Source: Dermatophagoides farinae (Eukaryota > Arthropoda > Arachnida > Sarcoptiformes > Pyroglyphidae). Taken from it: a DNA stretch of 64,000 bases. The DNA lies in NCBI RefSeq assembly GCF_024713945.1, contig NC_134680.1, positions 253,001 to 317,000 on the forward strand, read 5' to 3'. Under the pieces are notes generated by a model that made no database searches, was not told where the DNA came from, and was given only the letters and a program-made list of their open reading frames with translations. Shown in pieces: positions 1-12,938 of this stretch (position 1 is the first letter of the stretch; every line of letters starts with the position of its first letter). Made by a program: the position numbers and the translations under genes.

Positions 1-3000
1 TTTTCATTTGTTTTTTTTCGTTTTCTAGGTGGAAATCGGATTTCAATAGAAAAAATTTTTGCAAATTACCACACACTTCTATTTTTATTTGCCCAAGTGT
101 ATTTTATTTTATCTGCGTTTATCAAACAATTTTTTTTCCTATTCAAGTAGTAAGATTTGGTTGGTTAAATTTTTTCTGCACTCACTCACTCACTCAGTTT
201 TTATCGTTTCAAAACCACTTCAAATCATCTATCTCTATCTCATTGATGAACCGTTTGATGGTGTTTATCTTTGTTTTGTTTTTTTTTTCTTGCTTTCCAT
301 AAAATGTGTGTGTGTGTGCGTATTTTCTGTGTTTAATTAAGTAAACTAAACATACCACAAAACAAAAAACAAAAAATTCATACATGAATCATGACTCATC
401 CACTCATCATTTTTTTCCATTGAAACGGAACAATTTTTTTTCGCTCGATTTTTGTTAAAAAAAAACAAAATTCGTTTCGTCACGTCACGGTGGGTCATTC
501 ACCAGAACACTTGAGTATTGGATTGTTTCCAGATTTTAATCCTGCTTCCCTTTGACACACAGACACATCTTTTCAATTTAAGACATCCGCGTTTTGTAGA
601 CGACCCTAATTTTGTTTGGTACACATACACAACACATATTGTGCAAAGACCTTGGAGAATGAAAATGAAAATCTAGGCCAACGACAACAACACATATGGT
701 CAACAATCAACGTTTGTGTGACACCCATTCATCATTGGGACTTTCCAAACTTGTAAACGACGAAAAAAAAGCCAGCTTGTAATCACATCAAATGAAAAGA
801 AAGCAAAGAAAACCACCATCGACTATTTCAAATACCCGAAATGCACAATCTATACCACACACACACACACACACGTTCAAAGATGCATACTTTTGTGAAA
901 TGAAAAGGTTTCCGCCCGTCCAAAAATAACCAGCTACAGCAGCATATGGCTATCATCAACAAGTGGTGATTTTCATTGATTATTTCACAAAATTTCAATA
1001 GGTCATTTGCTGCAATTTTTTCTTCAAAATTCTTCCTCTTATTTTTCATCAAAAAAGATTGTTGCATCCACTAATCATCATAATTATCCCTCGCACCAGG
1101 TATGTGTTATGTTGTTCATGGAAATATTTCCTTCTCTTTCTCTTGTTTTATTTCTTTGGATGGATCCAATTTTGAACAAAAGAATGGTTAAGTCAGTCTC
1201 TGTCATTCAATCATTGCAATGTGTTTGTGTTGAAAATGTTTGGATTGCAATTCAAGCTATCTTCTAGTGGTATGGTATAAATGGTTAGTTTTGAAGGTAT
1301 ACACAGTGGTGTGTGCATGTGATCCAATACACACACACATTTGGTTGGGCTTGCCATTTAGATAGAATGGAAAATTGAAGAATTGGTGAGAGAAACAAAA
1401 AAAAAACCCGTCTTTCAACAACAACAACAACAACAACAACACACAGACATATTCGTAGCTTTCTCTCTTCTTTTGAATGCGTAGCATATTTCGGATCTTC
1501 TCATCTTTAATTTTCAATTCTATCCATCAATGTGCAATTGGCACAATTGGCCAGCAAATGAAAAAGTGAAGTGGTGAGAGAGAGAGATTTTTCTATATTT
1601 TTCCACATTGATTATATATATGAACACGAAGACAATGTGTGATTGAGCACATCAACTTAATTGACTTTTGATCTCAACGCATATTTTCTTTTGAATCAAA
1701 ATGTGTTTGTGTCACAATTGAAATTTTCCAATTTTTCTTTGTGTTTCTGGATTATTCTTTGAATATTTAAAATTCCACTATTATTACCATCATCATTTTA
1801 TAATGTGTAAGTTATTTGATCTTTACCATATACAAAAATATCTGTTTTGTGTGAGAATGGAATTTTTTCGTTTTCGTTGTCAAAAACGTAATGTCAACGT
1901 TTTTTTGGTGTCACATAACCCTTTAACATTCATATATCTTACCTTTGGCTCAAACCACACACACACACACACACACACACTGATTTGTGATCGGTTGTTT
2001 ACATTGCAACAACAACATTCTGTGTGTGATATATGTAAACATTACCTGTTTTAGATTCTCATGATGAATCTTGAAATTTCATTTTTTTTTTGTTGTGGTT
2101 GGAATATAAATAATTATATTATATTCCGGTCATTGAACATCATTGATGATGATGACGATGAAAAAAAATGATAATTCGCGTTCCATTACAATGCACACGA
2201 TGATGATGTAGTTGTAGTCCGGTTATTATTATTCATTTAGAAAAAAAACTACCCAACTACTATGAATATGAGAATGAAAAGAAAAATGTCATTCACATCT
2301 TGCGCCCGAGACATTGCAAGAGAGAGGGGGGTTCTTTGTCAACCATCACGATGGCGACCAGTTTTTTTTCTTTATTCTAATCTAATGGTGTGTGTGTTGT
2401 AAATGATAGATAGATAGATATTGATTTGCGAATGTTTAGATTTCGCCCAAACAAACAAACGAGTTGTCTGGTTTCATATATTGGATTCTGATGATCTTGT
2501 GTTGCACGATTTTTTGTATTTGAAATTTATGCAATAAAAAAACTTAGTCCCAAATTTTATTGTCGATTCCCGGAGTGTATACCAATCCCAAGATTATTTG
2601 TCCGAATTTTATGGTGGTGACGCCCGCCATTAATATTAGGCGCACCTTTTTTCTCGACTATTTTCCAATCTGGATTGAGAAAAAAAAATTTCCATTTTTC
2701 ATCATTGACACAGCTCATTTTATTTCTGTTTTCATCATTTGTCAGTGTTTTGAATTGAATATTTGAAAGAATTTTTTCATTTGAAAATTTCTACATTTCA
2801 AGTGAACAACCACTAAACAACAACAGAACAAAAAAAGTTTAATTTGTCCCACATGTTTTGGCTTCGACGACGATGATGGTGATGATGATGATTGTCAAGT
2901 ATGTGCGTGTTTGTGTTTTGTTGTTGTTGTTGTTCATCACATATACAATACGATCCTAAAACAACAAATTTCACAAATTATTATTATTATAATCAACAAC

Positions 3001-3550
3001 ATTTTCATTTTTTTTCGTGTGTTTATGTGTTTATTCACATATATATATTGATTTGACCTGATGACGATGATTACAAAACCATATCACAATCACAATTGAT
3101 TGATTGATTCATATACACAATAATTGAATTTCCTGTATTTGTCTATTTCATTTCATTTTTTTTTTTTGGATTTCATCATTTCTTTTGCGTTATGTTTAAT
3201 ATTATGTGTTTAAGGTTCGTTTGTTTGTTTTTTCTTCTGTACTTTACTCATTGTCACAAGATTATGTGTGTGAATAGTGATGACCTTTTTTTTCTTTCCT
3301 TTCACTCACTGTTTTTTTACTTTGACATTTTTGACAATGTCGTAAATTTCATTTTATTTCTTTGTTTTTTTGACGAAAACAAATATTTAACGTTTTTTTT
3401 GTTTTGTTTTATTTTCACTTTTTTTATGATTTTCTTAAGTAGAAAAAAATGCGGGGAAACCATTTTATTTATCAGAAAATTTCTTTTCTCTTTTTTTAGG
3501 TTGATTATTGGAAATTATCAATGAAAATTAATAAATAAATAAATAAGAAA
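1..3550. other. Non-coding, low-complexity flank
   Basis: No supportable gene. Open frames on either strand are short and made of translated microsatellites and homopolymer-rich sequence (F, I, C, V and H runs) with no family resemblance. The stretch contains (CA)n and (TG)n tracts, a (CAA)n tract near 1419-1441 and ATG/ATC triplet runs. The last few hundred bases presumably hold the promoter and 5' UTR of the sushi gene that follows, but no motif could be assigned. Confidence 0.6.
1956..1980. repeat. (CA)n microsatellite
   Basis: An uninterrupted CA dinucleotide tract of about 12 units in non-coding sequence. It is typical of the dinucleotide repeats scattered through this window. Confidence 0.9.
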
Positions 3551-6500
3551 ATGATGGCAGCAGCAACAGCAACAGCAGCTCAATCGTTACAAAATAAAAG
3601 AATAATCACAAATGGTTGCAATGTAAAGAGAAAAAAATTATCATCATCATCATTATTAAATATTTGTGGTTTTTGTCACACAAGATTATCGTGTTTGTCG
3701 TTGTATCTTAATAATAACATCTCAACAAGTAGCAATCATGATTATGGTTGCCAACCACAACAACAAAAACAAAAACAACTGCATCTAAATGATGATTTTG
3801 ATGTTAAGATTATTGGTCAATATGATTCATATTCACCATCATTAACAACAACAGTAGCAGCAACAAAAAGAAAATCGTTCAAGTCAAATTCAAATTCCAA
3901 TTGCATTATTGATACCAGCAGCTTGAATTTAAAATTAAAAACTCAAACTCATAAAGATGATGATGACGATTATCATCAATCTACTTGTTGTTCATCATCA
4001 CCATCACCAATGTCATCTTATTATTCAATGATGATGATATTTTACCCTTTCATATTACATTTTTATTTTCCATTTTCATGTGATTTTATTATTTCAAATT
4101 TTATTTCATTGACAATGATCTTCATAATGATGATGATGATGATGAGACAGATGATACGAATAGATAGTGATTATTGGCGAACGTTTTCTTATCATCGAAA
4201 TCAACATTTCAATGATTTCGACAAGATTTATAGTCCAAAGAAATTATATTCAATGACGATGATGATAAAACAATCATGCAAAACATTCAACAAGCTATTT
4301 TTCATAATGATGATATTATCATTAGCATTGCAATGTAATACTCATCCAATTGATTCGAATCAAAATACTACGACCACAGCAACATTGAAAATTGATTCTA
4401 ACATTACGACGACGACGACGACTACGATGAGTATTAAACGGCAACCACCAACACAACCATCATATACTTTCAATGATTATAATCAGGCAATCAAACAACA
4501 TGCATTCAATAGTCCTCATTGTAAGTGTAATTATAATAATAATAATTTAACTTTAAATTCTGATTTTTGTTGTTGTTTTTTCGATAGTATTTTGTGGTGA
4601 TCCACCACTAGTCCCGAATGCTCAATCTAATCTTCATCGACATCAAAAACATTTTGTTTTTCCCATTGGACAAGAAGCTAGCTATGAATGTGAACAAGGT
4701 TTTCGACCTATTAATGATGGTATTGCACAAACCCGTTGTACAATTGATGGTATACATTTACCAAGTGCTGGTCATGTTTTATTTCCTGATGTTTTTAATG
4801 CGGATCATTCAAATTCACCAAACATACGACGAAATGGTTCGAATCGTTCGAAAAATAGTAAACGTCTAAGTGATGTTGATGATGAAGAACATGATTTAAA
4901 TTCAGCAACAATAGATGAATCAAGATTTGATGATAGTAAATTTTTTGGTGATAAACATAAAATGAGTCGTAAAAATGATGATGATGATGATATTGATGAT
5001 CTAGATAGTATGGCTAATATTAATAATAAACAACAACGTGCACATTGGTATCCATTGGTTACATTGAATTGTCAACGTAAGTTCCTGACTGTGACAACGA
5101 CAACATCATCTAATTCTTGTTTTATTTGTTTCTAGCGGTAAATTGTAGCCAACCTTTAGAAATTCCACATTCTACAATGGTTTATAATAAAAGTGCAACA
5201 TCATTGTTTTCATTCAATTCAAATGTACAATATATTTGTGATGAAGGATATGAAACAATTGGATTTCCTGTTCTTACTTGCCGTGCCGATGGTACATGGA
5301 ATCGTCAACCACCGGAATGTCGACTAAAACAATGTCCACAATTACCAGAATTGAAAAATGGAAGAATTTCATATTCAGATCCGGAAAGAAGAATTCATTC
5401 ACGTGCTAATTATTATTGTGATCATGGTTATCGTTTAAATGCCATTTCCAATACACGTCTCTGTGGTTCAAATGATCGTTGGAGTCCATTGGAACAATAT
5501 TTCAAAACAACCACAGTAGGCATTAATTCTACCATTGCTATTACTAAAAATTCAACTACAGAAACATATCAATGTTTGCCTGTCACATGTCCAATACCAG
5601 TAAGGCCACATAATGGCTTGAGAATTGTCGATGTAAATCGTAAACAACGAATGAACAAAAATGTATTCACACCAGGCGATATAATCATCTTTAGTTGCAT
5701 GTCAAATCGTATGAAATTAACGGCAAAATGTCGTGATGATGGTGAATGGTCCCAGGGAATACCACATTGTCCAATGAATGAATTTTCCACACTTAAATGT
5801 GCACCTATCACAACATTTTCACATGGAACAGTAAAAATTGTTAATGAAACACGTGCATTATTCACCTGTAATGATGAATATGAATTGGATGGTCCAACAA
5901 CAATTAATTGTAACGCGAACGGTGTATGGAGTGCTCCATTACCACGATGTGTTGTACGAATGATTATATCGACTGATGATCATGATCATCGTCATTCGAC
6001 TACATTTGATCCTAAACATCATAGTTCATCACATTTATCCGAATCCAACAATAATAATGATGACTTATTGGATAATGAAGAACGAGCAATCTCAAATACA
6101 TTGCTGGTTTTGTTGATCATCATTTTCATTTTATTATTCATTATCATTACGATTGCCATGATTGCTTTTTGTCGTTGGCGGCAACGAAGAATGAATAGTA
6201 AAGTTTGGCAACGATATTTTGGTCATTATTATCATCGGCAAAGCAAAACAAATATCATGTTATCTACACATTTTGGTAGTAATCATCATCATCATCACCA
6301 TTTGAATGGTGGATCATCATCATCAACAACAACTTCGACAAATGGACATCCATCTACCATTACAATCGGTTCGAATTTGAATGGTGGTGCATCATCGTCA
6401 TCATCATCATCATCATCAAATGCAAGATTATTACAACGGGGTAGCCGTTCAAAATTAGCAAATAGCACTGGTACTGGTAATGCTACTGGTGTTGCCGGTT

Positions 6501-6924
6501 ATTTACAATCATCATTTTCATCGGCAGATGAAGCAACAGCCGATTTAAAATCAACAGCTGAAACAGTAACATCGGAACGTGCCCGTACTATATCAACATA
6601 TGTTGCTGATGATACTTGTGCTGAAGATGATGAATACGATGATGATGATGATGATGATGAAGATGATATTATGATGAATGATTATTCACCTACATCGGTT
6701 TATAGATCCACTACATTTCCCATATCATCATCAGCGGTACAACAACAACATTCATTACCATTAAATATTCTTGGTAGTAATACATCCACAACAACATTGA
6801 TAGATGTTAATGTTGCAAAACGAACACTAAGTTCGGGTAATCATATCAACAACAATAATCATCAAACAATGAATAGTCAAACATTTGATCCAATGTCCAC
6901 TGATTTATTTGATACACCATCATC

Positions 6925-6956
<32 letters not shown>

Positions 6957-7012
6957 CTTTTATGACAAAGAATACATCAAATGGTGGTGGTATTCCTGTT
7001 ACCGATTTGTAA
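3551..7012 (+). CDS. Sushi (CCP)-repeat single-pass membrane protein
   Basis: Three exons: 3551-4520, 4588-5076 and 5136-7012, with GT/AG introns of 67 and 59 bases. The joined frame is 1111 aa. The ectodomain has five CCP/sushi modules. The first starts at the FCGDPP segment in exon 2 and is interrupted by an acidic low-complexity insert of about 90 residues. The other four follow in exon 3 with typical Cys spacing and WN, WS and W+P signatures (for example CRADGTWNRQPPEC). A strong membrane helix (LLVLLIIIFILLFIIITIAM) precedes a basic stop-transfer stretch and a long Ser/Asp-rich cytoplasmic tail. A good signal peptide (FFIMMILSLALQC) begins only at an internal Met at 4253, giving 877 aa. 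The upstream 234 codons are open but low-complexity, so either start is possible. The likely role is adhesion or a surface receptor; no orthologue was assigned. Confidence 0.85.
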
Positions 7013-10000
7013 ATGAGAGTGGTGTATATTTTCACATTGAATTCACCACAATCACTGGGCAGCATTTTTTTTACTTGTGTTTTTCGCAAAAACAAAACCG
7101 TGATTTTTTTCTTTCGCAGCTCTAATTTCTTTTTTTTCCATTTTTCCGTTTTTTTTCATATTTGAATTCACATGTTATTACCATCTTTTTAATCCATTTT
7201 TGTCTCTTTATTGTTTGTCTCATTTGTACAATTACGATTTTATATATAAAAAAAATTTCTCCTTTTTTTCGAAATTCTGTACATTTTTTTTAGAGAAAAA
7301 GCGCGAAATTTAAAATAACTTGCTTGCCCATTTTCATTGATAGATGACGCCAGTAGCAAATGATGGTCACACGCACACACAAAAATAATGTCAATAAAAA
7401 TAAAAATGAAAAGAAAAGAAACATTCAACAAATGCAAAATATTCTTTTTCCAGAATTTATATGTCTATAGATTCCAGAAAAAAAAGTGAATCCATTTCAG
7501 TGTTTGATTTTCTAGTATGATGATGATGAACAAACATACATACACACACAGGGTGAATGACATTGTGAAAAAAACCACCAAATGGTGGATGGAATTTTTA
7601 CCATTCATCATCATATAGTATGTTGTGTATATATAGTTGGTTGGTTGTTGGCATTTTTGTTCTGTAATTTATTATTATTATTATGGCTCTTCATACATAC
7701 TATGGCTATTTTTTTTCATTTCTTCATCATTTCAAAATCAAAACGAATAACTAGAATTTAGTGTAGTCTATTGAATTGTCTGCATATATTTGTTTGCCGG
7801 TTCTATGTTGTGATTGGTAGGAGAATTATTTTTGGATCATTGAATGGCAATGGTAATAATTTTATTATTTTTTTTTCATCAAAGAAAATGTGTTTGATCT
7901 TTGCTGAATGAATGAATGAATGATGGTTTGATTTTTAGTTGATTCATTCATTCAGTGTTTAGTCTGGATATTTGGATGGTTGACACATTTGATTTCCATA
8001 TATATGATTATTATACAAGCACAGATGCACGGTAGTTTTGATTATGTCATCATGTTTTGTATTCACATTCATCCTGGTGATTTTTCATTCTAAATTAATT
8101 AAACAATAAACATAAAGAGGCGAATGACCCATTTGGATCATCTTTATGTTTATTTGTTCGTGTGTGTGATTAGACAACGAGGAAAAGAAATGAAATATTT
8201 ACGTACGATAAATATGCAAATTTTGCAATTTTTTCTGGTTCAGGTCATCTGTGTGTGTGTGTGTGCATGATGACGACTCGGTCAAAACCGAGAAAAAGAG
8301 AGAGAGAGAGAGAGACAGCAGCAACAACAACAACCCTTTTCATGACAAGTCAACATTTTTCATTTTTGATGAAATTTTTCTTTGTTTTGTTTTCATTTCA
8401 TTTCATTTTTTTTTTTTGACATTCAAAATTGTTTACGGTTAATTTTATCTTTCTTTTCTGACAATTTATGATCAAAGGAAAATTTTGTTCAATTTTTTTT
8501 TTTGGTCAGTCAATTTGTTTCTGGTTGATTTGGGTGCCATTGACACCAACACACACACACACAATACAGCTATGACTCAAAGTTCGTGTCCATCATACAA
8601 ATGTGGTAGTTTTTTCACTGTTTTTTTTGTTGTTGTTGTTGTTTGTTAAATTATGGCCAATGATGATTATATCATGATCATTATCGGCCACTGGCCTGAT
8701 GATATAGCCTGTTGAAAGCCATGCCAATGAATTTTGCAGAATAAACAAATAAACAAATAAACGAACAAAAAAAAAACAAAACAAAACAAACCATAAGGAA
8801 ACAGAGAAAAAAAAGATTCGACGATTAATTACCGAAACAAATTGTTGTCACAAAAATGTCATTATCGAATATTATCTCTAATTTTTTTTTTGTTTGAGAA
8901 AAAAAAATCAATTTCATCACCATTTAACATTTATCACACAGAAGGAAAAAAAGCCAAAAGACACCTGCGGTGGTAAAGATTGGATTTGTTGAAGAGAAAA
9001 AAAATTTCTTTTAAACGATAAAATCCTGTTAAACCCTCCAAAACTAAAACACACAGCTAATTTATTTGAATGATGAAAGAAAGATTATATTTTCTTGGAA
9101 AATGATAAAAAAAAACCTACACAAAAACAAACGAACGTTTGGCTTCTGAATTTCATTTTTTTTATTCTGAAACAACTTACTATCTGACATTTTTTTTACA
9201 AAAAACAGAGACAAAAGAAAGAACAAAGTTTGTTGTTTCCGGCGCCCAAATTCACAATTAACAAATCACGATTTTTTTTTTTAAAAAAATCATCGACATC
9301 CCAATCATTTTATTCGTTAGGCAATTTGGCCTCATCTTTTTTTCAATTATTTGTTGTTGCTAAAAACAATGATGAATGATAACAAGGTAACAACCAACCG
9401 ACCTTGTTTGCGAATTTGCGAAATTGTTTTGTTGATTTTTTTCCCGCTTACACACACACATATACAACTACATCCAGATCAGACTAGACAATAAGAGACT
9501 AGGCTAGACAGAAGAATAAAAAAAAAGTGGCAAAGAGGTTCTCCAAAAATACATTGCACATCATTATCTGGCATAGTAAAAAAAATAGGTAGGTTAGGTT
9601 AGCCCCATCGATAAATGGACAAAGAGTGGATCATCATCATCACATCGATTAATTAACAACCAGACGATTTATTAACTAAATGCCTGTGTGTGTGTGTGTG
9701 TGTGTCCCTCATCAATCTTTTTTTTCATGTATCTTTTCCTGAATTAATTGCCAAATTTCATTCATAATTTCCTTTCCAATTCAGTGAACTTTGTATTATT
9801 CAGGTTAGATTGTTGTTTGTTTGTTGAAAATTAATTTTTTAAGAGCAGATTGTAATCATTATTGTCATAATGAATTATTCACGTGTGTGTGTGCATGTGT
9901 GCATATGATGGCAATAAATCTGTCAAACAAATGATAAGATTGTCACACGAAATGGAATTATATCCATTTTATCATTATTATTGCATGGACAAAATGAAAT

Positions 10001-12938
10001 GACCATTTCAAGAATTCAGACAAAGCACACAGGAATGAATTTCGAAATTTTATTTTTTTTGTGTGTAAAAATCCTTTTCAATTGTCAAATTTTATTGTGA
10101 CTCATCATCATCATCATCGTATTGTTGTGGTGTTCAAATCAATCAATCATTCGTAATAAAAACAGGAAATGAAATCAAACAAGAAAAAAAATGATTTCAT
10201 TCATAAAATTGTAATCGAATTTCATCAATCAATTCGATCGATTTGATTTGATTTGATTACAAAAAGGATTTCCAAAGAAAAACAAAAACAAAACAAAAAA
10301 CTGGAACAATTATTGATTTTAAATGAGCAATTTCATCATCGTAAAATTCATATATGGCCCTTGTTTGTGTAAATTGTTGTTGTTGTTGTTTTTTCCCATT
10401 CATTCAGATGATGATGACGTTTTTTTTCACATATATAAAAATCAAAAAGATCATCACCATGATAATGTTTGATGATGATGATGATGAGAAACCAGAAAAA
10501 AATGACAATATCATTTTCTGGTTATTTGTGTTTCCTGATTATCATTGATGATTGAAAACAACAATGACGGCGACGACCACAAAATTTTGATTCGTCATAA
10601 TCATCATCATCATCATCCACCCACATAATGTTATATTCAATTAATTGGTGATCTTTTTGGGATGTGAAGATTCATGGATTACCATAATCGATATTGGATT
10701 TCCTGATTTGTTTTGTTTTATTTTTTTTTCACTTCCCGTATTGTGAATAAACAACAACAAGTGTCTGATGTCTGTTTGTAATAGTTTGTGACTATGAAAT
10801 ATAATAATAATAACCTGTCTACAAATGAATGAAAATTGATTGAACTTGAACTTGTTATTGAATATCATTAGATCATCATTAGGAAAGAGTTTTGAAATGA
10901 ATTTTGATGATGATCAATAATAATTATTATCAATTCATTGATTGATCGTGATGATGTTGATTTTCAATCACCACCATCATGTTGATTTTTGTAAATTAAA
11001 AAAAAAGAATAAAAAAATCTTCGGGGCAAAACCAGCATCATCATCATCATCATCTAGTTAACTCAGTCAGTCAATCATTTCCATTCACACAAACAACAAA
11101 CAAATAAAACTGAAAACAGACGCCAAAATTAACTGACAAAGCCATTTCTGGCTGATGGGAGCAATGTGTGTGCGTGTGTTTGTGTTTGTGTCAATGTAAT
11201 TTGTCCATTTCGTGTTTTTTTTTGTCTGTGTGTGTGTGTGTGTTATGTATTGAAACTGGTGGTTGTGAGCAAAATTCATCATCATCAGCATTCAATTCAA
11301 TTCAATTCAATCGATCAATCTCTGATGAAATATTAGACCGATTGTCGATTGACCAGTTCAGTTCTGGTCAATCGATTTTTATCATTCAACAAATGAATTG
11401 AATTTCAGCATGATGATGATGGTAATTTCTTTTCTCTCTATATCGTCTGGTTTCTATGAATTTTGATGAGAGTTTTTTCCCAACACACACACACAAAAAA
11501 AAACCAGATCATCAACCACATGCATTCATGTTCGTTTTTTTTTTTTTTTTTTGATTATGATCCATCATCACGACATTAATCCTACTGTGAGAGATTAAAT
11601 CATCAAAATCAAACACACACATACACACACATCTGGTTCCATATTTGATGTTTTTGCTAATTGATTTTTTATTTGTTTTGTTCAACACCATTTTGATTCG
11701 CCAAAATTCCTTGCTAGATGAGAAAAGAAAAAGGAAAAAAAACGATTAATAATTTTTTTTCAAAAAAAAAAATTGACAATAAGTTTTCATTATCATCTTG
11801 TTGCTTGAAAAAAAATTCATAAAAACGATCATCATCGTAAATTTTTGATGGATTTCAATTACGCCATCACCATGATCATAATAATAAACAAACCACACAC
11901 ACACAGAGAGAAAATCTTAAGTCTTTCTTTCGTTGTTGTTGTTTTTTGCTGCATTGAAAATATAATTTTTAAGTACCACCAATCAAAATAAAAAAATCTT
12001 CATCGTTTTCTTTTTCAACTGTAAATTCTATCAAAACACACAAAAAAAAATCCATCATTGAAAAAGATCATCATCGTCATCATGATCATCTTTGGAAGAC
12101 GACATCGACATCTTCAACATGATCATCATCATCATAAAACCAAAATTTGTACCGAATATTCGTCTGTATATTAGTGTGGTGTGTGTGTGTGTTTGTGTGA
12201 TTCGCGCAAGTCTAACCGACGACGACGACGACGATGATGTTGTTTCGGGCGTCTCATTTTTCTATTTTATGTTTTTTCATCATTTCATCTTCCAGTGTCT
12301 GTTTGGTTTTCATCTTTGTCTGGTTGTTGTGTCTGTTGTTGGTTCGTTAGTCGTTCGGTGATTGTTGATGATGATGGTGATGATGATGGTGGTGGTTGTT
12401 GTAGAAATTTAAGTTTTTTTTCTAAATGTGTGTTGATTCTTTGGTTATCTTTATTCTTGATCAAAAACGATGATGATGATAATGGTGATGGTTGTGGTTG
12501 TGATGGTGATGGCCATTGACAGTACGTTGACACATAAATTATGACTTGACTGTTTTTTCCGATTCTGATGATTATTCTGAAATGATGGTAAATATGATGA
12601 TGATCAAAAATTTGTATTTATTTTTTTTGTGTAAACACACACAAATCCGGTGTTTGGAATTCGAATGTTTTAATAAATATCGATAGTATCGATTTTCATC
12701 AAAATCATCACTGAACTTGAACTGGATTCGATTTTGAATCGATCGATTTAGATCGATTGATAAAAGAAAATGCCATTATCAAAATGATATTGATTTGTTG
12801 ATCGGAAATCCGATCTGTCATCTGATTGTGTTCAAATGTGTGTGTGTGTGTGAAATCAACACAAAAAAATAATTTCTAGTTTGTTTGTTATGTCCGGTTG
12901 TTTCAAAAATCATCATCAAAAAATTTTCCCTTACAACA
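7013..12938. other. Intergenic region, no gene seen
   Basis: About 5.9 kb with no supportable coding sequence; the open frames are microsatellite translations. A possible poly(A) signal AATAAA for the sushi gene lies at 7393-7398. The rest is AT-rich with many (CA)n, (ATG)n and homopolymer runs and one clean hairpin at 11345-11375. The promoter of the ADAMTS gene probably lies near the 3' end. Confidence 0.55.
11345..11375. repeat. Perfect 12-bp inverted repeat (hairpin)
   Basis: Arms TCGATTGACCAG (11345-11356) and CTGGTCAATCGA (11364-11375) are perfect reverse complements around a 7-base loop, TTCAGTT. It lies 1.6 kb upstream of the ADAMTS start in non-coding sequence. Unlike most inverted repeats here it is not built from a simple repeat. 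The stem is too short for a normal microRNA precursor, and its function is unknown. Confidence 0.8.

Noticed and set aside
12885-12938. Upstream extension of ADAMTS exon 1
   Set aside because: It begins at TTG rather than ATG; the first ATG in frame is 12939.
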